64,000 nt of DNA from Macrostomum hystrix. Lineage: Eukaryota; Platyhelminthes; Macrostomidae. The notes beneath the pieces were generated by a model. That model did not search any database and was not told the origin of the DNA. It worked only from the letters and a program-made list of their open reading frames with translations. Shown here one piece after another: positions 23,201 through 34,475 of this stretch. The position numbers were made by a program, and so were the translations under genes. Each line of letters starts with the position of its first letter. Within the stretch, counting starts at the first letter, position 1. Where the stretch lies: NCBI GenBank assembly GCA_950097015.1, contig CATNEN010000011.1, positions 4,864,501 to 4,928,500 on the forward strand, read 5' to 3'.

Positions 23201-25515
23201 CTCGACGGTGGCCGAGTAGCCAGGTGGCTCCGTGTTGAAAGCAACCACTTTCAGCATCAGCTGGTCTTGAACCTCTCGATCGAAGGCACGTCGACTGGTG
23301 AGCTCGCCGCTCCTTGGATGCACCACGGCGTCCGGCGAGTCTTCCGGTTCCAGACGGTAGCGCACGATGTTGTTTGGCGTCGCGTCCGCGTCGTCGGCTC
23401 TGACGAAGCCGAGCTGCGCGCCGGGCGGGCTGTTCTCGCGCAGCTTGAAAGTGTAACTCGGCTGCAGCCACACCGGCGGATTGTCGTTAATGTCGTCGAC
23501 GATAATTCGCACCTGAATGTTTTATTCGTTGTTCGTTATTTTAGGACAGAACTTATGACAACTTAAACTTGAAGTACTTTTATTGACTTCAAGCTGGGGT
23601 TGGTCGGGCCACTTTTTGGCCAAGTTAATGGTCGCTAACGGTCTCTGCGGCTCGCTCTGAGAAACTCAAGAAGCTGTGGGAGTCTACTCATTAACTTTGT
23701 GCTTTTACCTATTTTCTTTGTATTATTTACAATGGATTATGGATAATGGCAAATCAAATTGAAACAGACGCAACTAGCGAGGAGGCAGTTCTGCTCACTT
23801 TGCTGATCCCTGAGCACACAGGCTTACGCAAGCACACACTCGCAAATGTGTGCACATCTGCCCTGACTTTCTCATCTTCAGGCAGTGTGCAGGCAGTGGG
23901 CAGTGTAAATTGCGCGAACCTATCATTGGTTGGCGCTGAAATCACAAAAAGTCTTGAGGCTAACCTCGACAGAGCTGGACCTCGGCGTTGGTTCTCCACC
24001 GTCGCGACAGACGACCATCACATTGTGATGACTAGCCGCCTCTCTATCGAAATTCGTGCTAGCGTACAGGTGATAGATGAGGCCGCCCTGACTGGTGAGT
24101 CGCTGCTTCGACTGAAGGCCGAAGTCGCCGCCTCGACCGGTTTCGCTGCCGTGCAGGAAGCACTCGGCGACGCCGTTGGTCCCATCGTCCTTATCCGACG
24201 CGTGCACAAAACCCAGCGTTTTGTCGCTGGTATACTGGACATTTTCACGGACACGAATGATGGAGTTCGGGCCGACGCCCTGGCCGCGAACTTCGATGTC
24301 GGGACTATGGTCGTTCACGTCGACTACGGTCACCTGATGGGAGATCAATCAGGGCGCGTGCTAGGTAAACAGTGAAATTATTTGTACTAGGAGCTATTCA
24401 AGCCTCACCTTCAGAAGAATCTCGCTGGACAGACTCGGGTTGCCGTTATCGAATGCAACGATGGTCAGATCGAGTTTGTTGCTGCCACCCTTCACATACC
24501 TGAGGCGCCTGATTAGTGACACCTGGCCAGTGTACTGGTTGACCATGAACGGACTGTCTCGCTGTGCCAGCCTGTACTTGACCCGCGCATTCGCTCCGTC
24601 GTCTTTGTCCAGTGCGAGCACGCTGAACAAGTCGGCATTCAACCGAGAGTCCTCCCGTATCGACACCTCCGTGCCGCTGATGTTAACGAATTCCGGTCGG
24701 CAATCGTTGACATCGGCCACGCTGACATTCAACGCAACTGTCGTCGCGTTGCCGTCGCCGTCTTCGGCGATGAGATGCAGCTGGTGCCACGAGCGCGACT
24801 CCCTGTCCAGCGGCTGAAGATTGACCAGCTCGAGCTTCTGAACCCTGTAGCCGTTCCATCGCGCATCGGCGTCGCGAGTGATCCGGAGCTCGAACACGCC
24901 GCTGTGCTCGCGCAGTCGGTAGTCCACCACGGCGTTCCGTCCCCAGTCGGCGTCTTCGGCCAGCTCCAGCGGCACACTCTCTCCGGTGCGATTGGTCTCG
25001 AGAAACTGCAGAGAATAGCGCGGCAATTTGAATCTGGGCCGATGGTCGTTCAGATCGGCGATGAGCACGGTGAGCTCCGGGGAGACCAGTTTGCCGCTGA
25101 CTCGACTGCTAGCTGTGACGAGAAAGTTCAGCTCGCAAACTGGGACTCGATATTCGGGCCCGAGGTGGCGCATGCTGGCATCGCAGCAGAGGCCCCGGCT
25201 CTGGCACAGCTGGTCGCGATCGATGCGCTCCGTGGTGACCAGAAGACTTGAGTCCGTGCGACTCATTCTCAGAGGAATCAGCGACAGCTTGCTCTGGTCC
25301 TTGGTGTAGTACAGGTCCACGGTGACATTGTTGAGCTCCTCGACTGTCATGTCCCGTCGGAGCAGGTTGCGAATGCTTCCCACAGAAGCTCCAGCCGGTC
25401 GCTTCTCGTCGATTTGCAAGACGAAAGCAGACTGGGACAGCAGGCTCAGTGCTAGGCCGCCCGGTAGTAGGAGGGAGACTGACAGCAGGAGACACACCAG
25501 GTTCCGAGTGGCCAT
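17239..25515 (-). CDS. Protocadherin-like cell-adhesion protein, seven exons
   Basis: Exons (5' to 3'): 25515-24409, 24333-23965, 23512-22799, 22522-21967, 19491-19388, 19264-19048 and 17606-17239; GT-AG sites, phases 0,0,0,1,0,1, closing on 1144 aa. A signal peptide (residues 1-22) is followed by about seven cadherin repeats, seen from their calcium-binding linkers: ADLNDHRP (about 153), ADVNDCRP (267), VDVNDHSP (374), DDINDNPP (497), DENDNRP (about 600), GDVNDTPP (about 715), plus a last membrane-proximal repeat. A transmembrane helix spans about 878-905. The cytoplasmic tail (exons 5-7) has three Gln runs and ends HISDV, a possible class I PDZ ligand. Cadherins mediate calcium-dependent homophilic adhesion; the large ectodomain exons without a laminin-G/EGF region fit the protocadherin type. 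Splice phase proves the exon 4 donor: only phase 1 leaves exon 5 open. Confidence 0.9.
17876..18040 (+). mobile_element. SINE family B copy
   Basis: GGTCCCTAAGCTCGATTCCG (B-box-like), GGCGAGGCCAC, CCAACCTCCAAAGGCACAG and CAGGGCAGATGTACACACC match the copy at 31098. It lies in intron 6 of the protocadherin gene. Confidence 0.75.
18483..19000. repeat. 19-bp minisatellite in intron 6 of the protocadherin
   Basis: About 26 units of CCCGCTGCCTTATCTGACA, with AATCCATTGCCTTATCTGAC variants interspersed. Confidence 0.97.
19319..19380 (+). mobile_element. SINE family A fragment in intron 5
   Basis: CTGTCCAGTCCATGGACTC, then CTAATGCTGGTACCCATTTAAA and CCCAGGGTTGGG. It fills about half of the 123-bp intron 19265-19387 and reaches the donor of exon 5, whose GTGAGCCCAACCC may derive from the element. 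Confidence 0.65.
19770..21025. repeat. 20-bp minisatellite in intron 4 of the protocadherin
   Basis: About 62 units of GTTATCTGTTAGACAGGAGT with variants (GTTTTCTG, AGAAGAATT, GACGGGAGT). Blocks of variants recur in the same order, e.g. near 19990-20100, 20450-20570 and 20650-20770, a higher-order structure. Confidence 0.97.
21761..21966 (-). repeat. 20-bp minisatellite made of 5' splice-site motifs
   Basis: On the minus (gene) strand each unit reads GTGAGTCTGTGGGGTGTCAG. CAG|GTGAGT therefore occurs ten times at exact 20-bp spacing (plus-strand ACTCACCTG at 21761, 21781 and so on to 21941). The array starts at the junction with exon 4 of the protocadherin: the used donor GAG|GTAGGT at 21966 is itself the first, diverged unit. 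Confidence 0.95.
22592..22615 (-). mobile_element. SINE family A fragment in intron 3
   Basis: CAGTCCATGGACTGAACAGC in reverse orientation within intron 22523-22798 of the protocadherin. Confidence 0.55.
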
Positions 25516-26055
25516 GTGTCTCGAATTCTGTGATAAATTGCGGTCAACAATGATAATTGACCGTTGAGTGACAGTAAATAATGCGTGACAAAGTTAACTC
25601 TGCAAGGCAGCATAGCCAATCAGCTTCATCCCTTACTGAATAATCAGAACGGGACACGCGTAAGATTACGAACGTACAGCACGGCACAGGAAACACATCC
25701 CAAGATAGCCCCCGAGCAAAAGGATAAGTTGCTAACGGATTGATTGATCGATTGATAAATGGGAGAAGATCCCCAAACTGTGCCCGGAGCTGGGTAAAAT
25801 GAATATGGACGCTATATGGAGTTCGGCTCAATGGATCAGACTGCTCAGGCTGAAGAGAGTTTGCGAGCTGGCAAGAGTAACCCCTTGCCTGAGTGAGTAA
25901 CGTGGGAGTGTTTTCGCTTGGGGGGCTGACAGAGAAGAAGGGGGAGTCTTACATGGAAAATATGATTTTTTTCCTGGCAATTTCGGATTTTCTGACTGAG
26001 ATTTTTTTCCTTTTGTATCTTTTGCAGCCAGGTGCATGTAAATTTAAGTAGAATG
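25516..26055. other. 5' flank of the protocadherin gene
   Basis: Probable promoter/5' UTR region on the minus strand. No clear TATA box or initiator was identified, and no other gene was seen. Confidence 0.35.
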
Positions 26056-26059
26056 AATT

Positions 26060-26770
26060 TTATATCCCATTCTTGGAAACAGGGAATTGCTAATCTATCC
26101 CTTTCTAGAGTAGAATGGATTGCTAATCTATCCCTTTCTAGTATAGAATGGATTGCTAATCTATCCCATTCTAGTATAGAATGGGATTCCTAATCTATCC
26201 CAATCTAGTATAGAATGGATTGCTAATCTATCCCATTCTAGAGTAGAATGGATTGCTAATCTATCCCAGTCTAGTATAGAATGGATTGCTAATCTATCCC
26301 ATTCTAGAGTAGAATGGATTGCTAATCTATCCCATTCTAGAGTAGAATGGATTGCTAATCTATCCCATTCTAGTATAGAATGGATTGCTAATCTATCCCA
26401 TTCTAGTATAGAATAGATTGCTAATCTATCCCATTCTAGTATAGAATGGGATTCCTAATCTATCCCAATCTAGTATAGAATGGATTGCTAATCTATCCCA
26501 TTCTAGTATAGAATAGATTGCTAATCTATCCCATTCTAGTATAGAATGGGATTCCTAATCTATCCCAATCTAGTATAGAATGGATTGCTAATCTATCCCA
26601 TTCTAGAGTAGAATGGATTGCTAATCTATCCCAGTCTAGTATAGAATGGATTGCTAATCTATCCCATTCTAGTATAGAATGGATTGCTAATCTATCCCAT
26701 TCTATAGTAGAATGGATTGCTAATCTATCCCATTCTAGTATAGAATGGATTGCTAATCTATTCCATTCGA
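26060..26770. repeat. 33-bp minisatellite with an internal palindrome
   Basis: About 21 units of ATTGCTAATCTATCCCATTC followed by TAGTATAGAATGG. Each has arms CCATTCTA and TAGAATGG around GTA, so each unit can form an 8-bp stem. Variants GAGTA/GTATA and GGATTCC alternate. Confidence 0.96.
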
Positions 26771-26811
26771 TAAAAGCTTAGTACTGATCTTATTAAACGG
26801 TTGAACTCGAT

Positions 26812-27135
26812 TTAATCATCACTAGAAATGTCTTCATTCCCAAAATTATGTTTGCATTTTATGTCCCACTCAGTTTGCAAATCTCCAGCAAGTCCACTCG
26901 AAGCTTGAGTCAACAGTTTTTTAAAAAGATTTTTAACAATTTTTTTTAATTCTCCAATAATTTTGTGAACTGTATTTTTCACATTTCTGGTTTGAGAGCT
27001 TCCTTCGCCTCCAGTAGAAAAAAAGAGTACGAATGAGGAAATCAGGAAATAGCCACACGTACTAGGTTTAATGGTCGAACAGGAAAAGAATAGCATTGAA
27101 CCATTTCTTTCTGGTTGGCTAGGCTCAGCGGCCAC
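26812..27135 (-). CDS. Small ORF, possible secreted cationic amphipathic peptide precursor
   Basis: A 107-aa ORF with no recognised homologue. Residues 28-40 are hydrophobic (YFLISSFVLFF), which could act as a signal peptide if translation starts at Met14. Residues 52-77 make a near-ideal amphipathic helix: V52, V56, I59, I60, L63, I66, V67, L70, F71, L74 and L75 fall on one face and seven Lys on the other, with only one acidic residue. Residues 78-107 are polar and end acidic (EDISSDD). The order hydrophobic leader, cationic helix, acidic piece resembles precursors of membrane-active peptides. Against this: no dibasic cleavage site separates the parts cleanly, the codons are A-rich, and an ORF this length can arise by chance. 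No transcript evidence is available. Confidence 0.3.
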   Translation of the reverse strand: MAAEPSQPERNGSMLFFSCSTIKPSTCGYFLISSFVLFFSTGGEGSSQTRNVKNTVHKIIGELKKIVKNLFKKLLTQASSGLAGDLQTEWDIKCKHNFGNEDISSDD

Positions 27136-27139
27136 CCCA

Positions 27140-27263
27140 ATAATTTTATGAGTTTATGACCCTTTTCCCCATTGCGTGGAGCCCAGCTAGCTATGCTCAT
27201 ACGCAGCATCTATGAGCATAGCTATATTATTGCCATAGCTTAAGTAGAACCACAAACCCAGTA

Positions 27264-27295
<32 letters not shown>

Positions 27296-29925
27296 CCCGT
27301 GGCCGGATGAGAACTTAAGAAGCGGGCAATGAAGGGGTGGCAAATAATGCAGGCCAAGTAGGAGGAGAGAATGGGAAGCAGAAGAGGGAGACGCGAAGGG
27401 GGGAATGGGTTCTTAAGCTTCCTGCCTTCTTTTATTATTGTTCGAAAGTCGAGAGAGGCGGAGGAGAGACAGACAGCTGGAAAGAAGAAAGAGGAAAGAG
27501 GAAGGAGCGAAAAGATTTTTTTATAGAGGCTGATTTTTATGAGACCCTTTCAGATTTTTATTGTCAGTCCTGAGCTCAGGGACCATGAGCTGGTCTCTGC
27601 CTGACTGCCTTCACAGCTGTGGCGTCAAAGTGGAACACCCAATTTTTTTTTCTAGGGCCTGTCATTTCTAACAGTTTTTTGTTGCTATGCTAAACAAATT
27701 GGTTTCTTTTTTTAATTTACATGAAGCGGATTAGATAAAAATGATCAAGAAACAACCTCTACATACTGCCTGGGTGATGACTGCACAATAAACCACTGAT
27801 TAGTGACAGTGGAAATTATTATTTAAATGACGCTGTCAAACTTATAGTGCATATAGTTCCGAATTGACTTGTTCAAGCTAAATTGTTCAAAGCACAAAGC
27901 ATAAAATGAAGGACGCGGTCAGCATGGTTACTACCATGGTAAGGAACCGGAATCGCAATGTCCTGTCACACAGAGGCTGAACAGGACTTGACATGGAAGC
28001 GGTCAGCTGGACACAGCCCGGGCGGGGTTGGTAAATTGAGAAAAAATTGAAGTCTTAAGTGGCATTTCTGACATTTCTTCTTTGCGGAAGAAATCTTTGC
28101 TTTGGTCTAAACCAGCCAGCGATGCGAACAGCAGCTGTCAGACTGCTTACTGTTCTGCCCCATTCATCCAATAGTAATAAAAAGTGGATCTTAAAAAGTA
28201 TGGAATAGCGTAAATGTTCATGGGAATCTGCTGGACTTATTGTAACACATATCTAGCCAGGGTATCGCTATATTCTATAGAAAGTTGAACGAATTGGACT
28301 AAAAAAAAGTTTGCCAACCGAAACGCGCCGAAAACAGTAGCGTCCTCTTACATTTCCAGAAATTTGAAAGGCCTACCACCCCCTAGGGTCTTCTGGTCTC
28401 CAGAGGGCTGAGGCAGCTGACGGACAGTCATCAAACAGAGCCCTCTATGCCTAGCCCGCCCTCGGCATCCAATGGGGGCAAATGGGAAATTTCTCACGCA
28501 GCTAAGAAACTAAATTGTTTTTTGCAAAATTGTTTTGAACAATTTCTTATCGGAGGGGAAAGTGATGCCGGAAAATAATGCGTTTCTTAACATTCTCTTC
28601 CCAGTGCATTTGTCCCAGAAATCTAGATTCCGGATTTATCAGATTAACAATTTAGGTCGATCAGAAGATAATTTTATCCCCAAAGATTAATTTGGTGTCG
28701 GAAACATAGTTGCTGTTTAATCGCACCCAGAGGTTGAAAAAAATAAGTTAGGATTTAATTCCACCCTCAGGCTTATAGGTTGGGCCCACTGACAAGAAAT
28801 GTATCTATGCTCAACATTTTATTGAGTCTGGTGTTGAAATTCTGGCGCCACTGAGCACAAAGACCCCCCCGGCGGCATAGTCTGGTCCTCTATTCTTGCC
28901 AATTTCTCCCAATTGTGTCAGCTCATGCGTTATGTCAGATGCGAGGGAAAAGAAGGATGGATTGAGCTGTCCTTCAAGACATTGCGTGACGCTGCTGTGA
29001 TTCCTTCAGCCCCGACTCAGCAGCCATAACCTTAGCCCTATAAACCAGCTTGCTTGCTTGCTTGCACAGCTTTTAATAGATGCCGGGAGGGAGAGAGAAG
29101 GGACGATGGGGGTTATAAGAATCAAGGCTTCTATAGGACCTGAACTGTGTGTGTGTGTGTCTGTGTGTGTCAGATAGCTTTAAATTTGAAGCAAGTTAGC
29201 AAGAGCTAACTCGCATTTTAAAGATTTTTACCTATATAGAAAAGAAGAAGACACATTTAAGAAATCTGTTGTCAGGGCGGATAAAAAAAGAAAAGTTTGA
29301 TTGTAAATTAGCATTTAGGCGGGCGGGTGACGCTGTGACAGGGCGGGATTTGACGGAATGCAAACAAGCGAGTGGCTTGCTACGGCCTGGGTCTGTCACG
29401 TGAAGCCATGTTTAAGCCTTTTAATCCTATTGCCATTAAAAATGGGATTCTTTTCTTTTGCTTTCGGAAAGCAGGATTAGCTCATTGCCTATTTAGTCCA
29501 TGATTTCGGGGACATGCTAATCTTGTCTGTCAAAGTCCCCTTTTCTGAGGTGGCGAAGGAAGCCCTTGCACAAGAGACCCGGTGGTGCGGGCAGCGATCG
29601 GGCAGGGTCTAGTGTCCATGAGAAACAGGTACTGGAATGAGGGCTTCATAGACAAGAAGAGCACAATGCTGATAAGATATTATATATTAAAGAAGACTTA
29701 TATTTATAGTAAGAAACTACCTAAAAACTGAATTTTAGTGGAAACAAATATATTGACGCTACAACTCATTTCAAATCAGTCGAGACAGAACAGTCAAGAC
29801 GGGGAGATATGAGACAAAAGAGAGATCAGGCAGGAGAGATGATACATACGAGAGATGAGAGAATCAAGAGATAAGACGCGAAAGATATGAGTCTAGGGAT
29901 AGATAAGATTGGAGAGAGATGAGAC
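27140..29925. other. Long gene-poor stretch
   Basis: No coding exon was recognised. It contains a CAG run (about 27268-27293), a purine-rich segment (27365-27510), a GCTTGCTT repeat near 29048 and a GT run near 29149. Confidence 0.5.
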
Positions 29926-29929
29926 ATGG

Positions 29930-30600
29930 GAGATATGAGACACCGGAGAGATGAGACTAGAAAGAGATGAGACTAGAAAGAGATGAGACTAGAAAGAGAT
30001 GAGACTAGAAAGAGATGAGACTAGAAAGAGATGAGACTAGAAAGAGATGAGACTAGGAAAAGATAGAGACTACAGTGAGAGAGGGACAAGGGATAGATAG
30101 AGACTAGGGTGAGATGGGACAACGTAGAGATAAGACGCGAAAGAGATGAGACGGGAGAGATAAGACTAGAGAGAGATAAGACTAGAGAGAGATAAGACTA
30201 GAGAGAGATAAAACTAGGGAGAGACAAGTCTAGAGAGAGATAAGACTAGGGAGAGATAAGACTAGGGAGAGATAAGACTAGAGAGAGATAAGACTAGAGA
30301 GAGATAAGACTAGAGAGAGATAAGACTAGGGAGAGATAAGACTAGGGAGAGATAAGGCTAGGGAGAGATAAGACTAGGGAGAGATAAGACTAGAAAGAGA
30401 TAAGACTAGGGAGAGATAAGACTAGGGAGAGATAAGACTAGGGAGAGATAAGACTAGAGAGAGATAAGACTAGAAAGAGATAAGACTAGGGAGAGATAAG
30501 ACTAGGGAGAGATAAGGCTAGGGAGAGATAAGACTAGGGAGAGATAAGACTAGAGAGAGATTAGACACTTGAGAGATGAGACTAGGGAGAGATGAGATAA
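29930..30600. repeat. 16-bp purine-rich minisatellite
   Basis: About 40 units of GGAGAGATAAGACTAG and AGAGAGATAAGACTAG; the plus strand is almost free of C and T. The flanks have looser GAGATGAGAC repeats. Confidence 0.96.
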
Positions 30601-31006
30601 GATGAGGTTGCAGGGGCCCATGGGGCGTGATTCAGAAGCATCGAGGCCATAGCTTGCCGACTCCTGATTTCAGTGCACACCCAGGCCAAATAGCAGGCAC
30701 ACTACGCTATTACAGAATAGTGCAATGAGGCGCTGTATAATAATTTATCGAAAGTCCAGGGTTCTTAAATGATTACAGCTACATCAGCAGTTCTCTAATT
30801 AGCTGTAGAAGCTTCGCTTGCTTCAACATCGAATGGGCCAACTAAAGCAAACTAAAGCTGATTAATACTGCCAGAAGTTATAAGACTAGTAGCTAGGCAT
30901 TTAAGCTAAATTGCTAGCAATACAATAAGTCAATATGCTAGCATAGCTTAGTTATAGAAATAATAGATTATAGAAATTATGGCAAACACAGTTCTTCTGG
31001 GCACAG

Positions 31007-31097
31007 CTGTTCTGTCCATGGACCTCATGGTCCAAGATTTGAATCCGCGACCTTTCAATTAGGAGTCTTCACTTTTACAAAGTCATGCACTAAATCG
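31007..31097 (+). mobile_element. SINE family A copy
   Basis: CTGTTCTGTCCATGGACC followed by GATTTGAATCCGCGACCTTTC, the reverse complement of a B-box-like tRNA region as in the 44674 copy. Confidence 0.6.
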
Positions 31098-31400
31098 AAG
31101 GACGGGTCGCGTAGCAAAGCGGTATTAACTCGTTTGCCTCTCGCAACAAGGTCCCGAGCTCGACTCCGCGGCGAGGTCACGTTTCTATGGGGGCGCAGCC
31201 TCTGAGAGAAGGCTTGCGGGCTTGTCTCGTGCGACCTTGAGGACCAACCTCCAAGGCACAGTGAGAGCCTACACTGCCTGACGATGAGAAAGTCAGGGCA
31301 GATGTACACACCTGTGTGAGCGTATGCTCAGGAGTCAGTGGAATGGACAGAATTGCCCCTCGCTAGCTGCGGTGATAACTCTCTTGCAATTATCATCATC
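31098..31400 (+). mobile_element. SINE family B, longest copy
   Basis: The tRNA-like head has GCGTAGCAAAGCGG (A-box-like) and GAGCTCGACTCCGCGG (B-box-like). The body has CAACCTCCAAGGCACAGTG, CAGGGCAGATGTACACACC and CTCAGGAGTCAGTGGAATGG, and the tail is an ATT/ATC repeat (ATTATCATCATCATTG). Confidence 0.8.
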
Positions 31401-31428
31401 ATTGTGTAGCAGTTTTCATTTATCAGTC

Positions 31429-31536
31429 ATGAAAAATATCTTCGACAAAGAGCCAGTAGCATCAACAGTTACTTGTAAGCTGATCGCCTTAATCAAAGCA
31501 ATCATAAAAAATATCGGAATAAAAAAGGGAATGTAA
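31429..31536 (+). other. Dispersed micro-ORF repeat, copy C
   Basis: A 35-codon ORF beginning MKNIFDKE and containing CKLIALIKAI. It is a diverged relative of the two identical copies at 36266 and 37824. Similarity continues past the stop (ATGAAGGAGA). It directly follows the SINE B tail. Confidence 0.45.
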
Positions 31537-31734
31537 ATGAAGGAGATTGCCGCTGCTGCTGCCGCTGCTGCTGCTGAGACTGTATCAGAATCGGAACCAC
31601 AGCATATGTCTAAGCAGTCGCCTGTTCAATCTGTGTAGAGATACTGGCCTACATGCAGAATTTGTCTATTGCATTCTTGTGTAATTCATCTCATCTTATC
31701 AAGCGATGAGTGGCACCTCTTTGCCAAGTTGTCA

Positions 31735-31862
31735 AGAGGTCGATTTCGCGGCGAGGCCACCTGCGTACAGTATCCGAGTGTGTGCTCAGGAGTCAGCGGA
31801 ATGGGCAGAATTGCCTCGTCGTTGATGTACTGTTGCCAACATTACGATTCTCTTAATATACC
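31735..31862 (+). mobile_element. SINE family B, truncated copy
   Basis: GGTCGATTTCGCGGCGAGGC, CTCAGGAGTCAGCGGAATGG and CAGAATTGCC match the family; the middle is deleted. Confidence 0.65.
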
Positions 31863-31864
31863 TC

Positions 31865-32325
31865 ACACAGATTTCCAATAAAAAAATCAAGTTAAATAAA
31901 GAACGACTCACAAAATAGTTTGCCGTAACCTTAATACAAGGCTTAAGTCAGTGTTTATCGCTTCAAAACTTTTCGAGTTTATCAAATGAAGAAGTTTTTG
32001 TTAATTATTCTTGATTTTCTTAAGCAATGATGAGAACATCGGATTAAATTTCGGGCATCGCGGATGTGGGCAGATTTAGAACCGTTGCTCATTCTAGGCC
32101 CCTATTGGCTGACAGATTTCAACCAATCAGGGGGCAAACCAATAATTGTTGTCTAATGCAAACGAAACGGCACTTTTTGCATCAGATATACATTTTTATA
32201 ACAGTTATTCTTGTTATACTGTATTTATAATTGTGTACTTACATTACTTACAATTACATAAATGCGTTAATGAAGTTTTTTATTATTTTGTAAAAAAACT
32301 GTTTATCAAATCACGTTAAACTGTT
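31865..32325. other. AT-rich stretch, nothing recognised
   Basis: No gene, RNA or array was recognised before the degenerate 41-bp satellite. Confidence 0.4.
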
Positions 32326-32329
32326 TGAG

Positions 32330-32650
32330 TCTTTTATCCAGTCAAATTTTGTTTAATCACACTGAATTGAGTTCATCAAGTCATATTTCGTGTTTAATCA
32401 CTCCAATTGAATTTATAAATTCATATTTCGTGTTTAACCACACTAATTGAGTTTATACATCAATATTTTGCGTTCAATCACACCCAGTTGAATTTTTTGT
32501 CGTATATAGCGCTTGTCGATAACGGATTGAGTTTATTCAGACATAGTTTGTGTTTATTGGTACAAGATTGAGTTTATTCAGACATAGTTTGTGTTTATTG
32601 GTACAAGATTGAGTTTATTCAGACATAGTTTGTGTTTATTGATTTTACTA
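32330..32650. repeat. 41-bp satellite, degenerate block
   Basis: Units with TTGAGTTTATTCAGACATAG and TTTGTGTTTATTGG at 41-bp spacing; older units are more diverged. Clearly related to the array at 36380-39070. Confidence 0.85.
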
Positions 32651-33064
32651 AAGCTTGGGCAGTCGATAGTAACCACTATCGTCACACTTGATGAATCTGT
32701 CACACTTGAAACACTCGAATCTTAATAGGTTTGAGTCCAACGTTTTGAGCAACGGAACACAATTAATTTCATTAAACGCCGGTTAAATTAAATTCGAATA
32801 AATTTATCTCTTAAACACTTGAAGCTACTTATAAGCTACTTACTGAGGCGAGTAGGCATGTCAGTGAAAAATTCTCTATACCTCTTAAGGCTCGATCGAA
32901 CTACAATCAAATAAATCGTTTTTAAGCATACTTGCGTGATTTTTTTATTAGATCGCACTTCCCATAACTAATGAACAAATTAACCATTATCAACAGTAGA
33001 AGGAACACAACATTATTATTTTTTGTATCGCCCAAAATCTGAGACAAAATGACTAAGAATCCGA

Positions 33065-34085
33065 TATAACGAGAGTCCAGTTAGGACTCGTGCTGCGATT
33101 CCAGTTAGGACTCTTGCTGCGATTCCAGTTAGGTCTCATGCTGCGATTCCAGTTAGGACTCTTGCTACGATTCCAGTTAGGTCTCATGCTGCGATTCCAG
33201 TTAGGACTCGTGCTGCGATTCTAGTTAGGACTCTTGCTGCGATTCTAATTTGGTCTCGTGCTGCGATTCTAATTTGGTCTCGTGCTGCGATTCTAGTTAG
33301 GACTCTTGCTGCGATTCTAGTTAGGACTCTTGCTGCGATTCTAGTTAGGACTCTTGCTGCGATTCTAATTTGGTCTCGTGCTGCGATTCTAGTTAGGACT
33401 CTTGCTGCGATTCTAGTTAGGACTCTTGCTGCGATTCTAGTTAGGACTCTTGCTGCGATTCTAGTTAGGACTCTTGCTGCGATTCTAGTTAGGACTCTTG
33501 CTGCGATTCTAGTTAGGACTCTTGCTGCGATTCTAGTTAGGACTCTTGCTGCGATTCTAGTTAGGACTCTTGCTGCGATTCTAATTTGGTCTCGTGCTGC
33601 GATTCTAGTTAGGACTCTTGCTGCGATTCTAGTTAGGACTCTTGCTGCGATTCTAGTTAGGACTCTTGCTGCGATTCTAGTTAGGACTCTTGCTGCGATT
33701 CTAGTTAGGACTCTTGCTGCGATTCTAGTTAGGACTCTTGCTGCGATTCTAGTTAGGACTCTTGCTGCGATTCTAATTTGGTCTCGTGCTGCGATTCTAG
33801 TTAGGACTCTTGCTGCGATTCTAGTTAGGACTCTTGCTGCGATTCTAGTTAGGACTCTTGCTGCGATTCTAGTTAGGACTCTTGCTGCGATTCTAGTTAG
33901 GACTCTTGCTGCGATTCTAGTTAGGACTCTTGCTGCGATTCCAGTTAGCACTCTTGCTGCGATTCCAGTTAGCACTCTTGCTGCGATTCTAGTTAGGACT
34001 CTTGTTGCGATTCCAGTTAGGACTATGCTGCGATTCTAGTTAGGACTATGCTGCGATTCTAGTTAGGACTCTTGCTGCGATTCCA
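33065..34085. repeat. 24-bp minisatellite
   Basis: More than 40 units of TTAGGACTCTTGCTGCGATT plus CTAG, with TTTGGTCTCG variants. The period equals eight codons, so the minus strand reads as repeats of RVLTRIAA for 263 residues. I treat that ORF as a by-product. Confidence 0.97.
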
Positions 34086-34305
34086 GTTAGGTCTCTGTAG
34101 AGTCTTTGATTTGTGGTCGAAAATATGCTCAACTGAGCGCTGCCCCGCGGGCGACAATATATATTTAATGGATCGATAATTGGGGTGGGGGTACGACAGG
34201 TGAGAGTTGAAAGTGCTGAGTGCGCGCACAAGACGTAAGAGGTATTGATTGGCTGGAGCAAGCTGACGCAATGCGGGGCGAAGTACAAGTACGCAAGTCT
34301 TACAG
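34086..34305. other. Unique insert interrupting the 24-bp array
   Basis: About 220 bp of non-repeat sequence with TATATATTTAATGG in it. No terminal repeats or coding content were recognised. Confidence 0.5.
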
Positions 34306-34475
34306 TCTCATGCTGCGATTCTAATTTGGTCTCGTGCTGCGATTCCAGTTAGGACTCTTGCTGCGATTCTAGTTAGGACTCTTGCTGCGATTCCAGTTAG
34401 GACTCTTGCTGCGATTCCAGTTAGGACTCTTGCTGCGATTCCAGTTAGGACTCTTGCTGCGATTCTAGTTAGGTA
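34306..34475. repeat. 24-bp minisatellite, second block
   Basis: Seven or so units of the same repeat as at 33065-34085. It ends about 200 bp from the 3' end of the PAN/F5/8 gene. Confidence 0.95.

Noticed and set aside
22160-25251. Long plus-strand ORFs opposite the protocadherin exons
   Set aside because: Antisense shadows of GC-rich cadherin exons; they show no domain features.
33184-33975. 263-aa RVLTRIAA-repeat ORF as a gene
   Set aside because: Period divisible by three and no flanking coding sequence; noted as a finding only.
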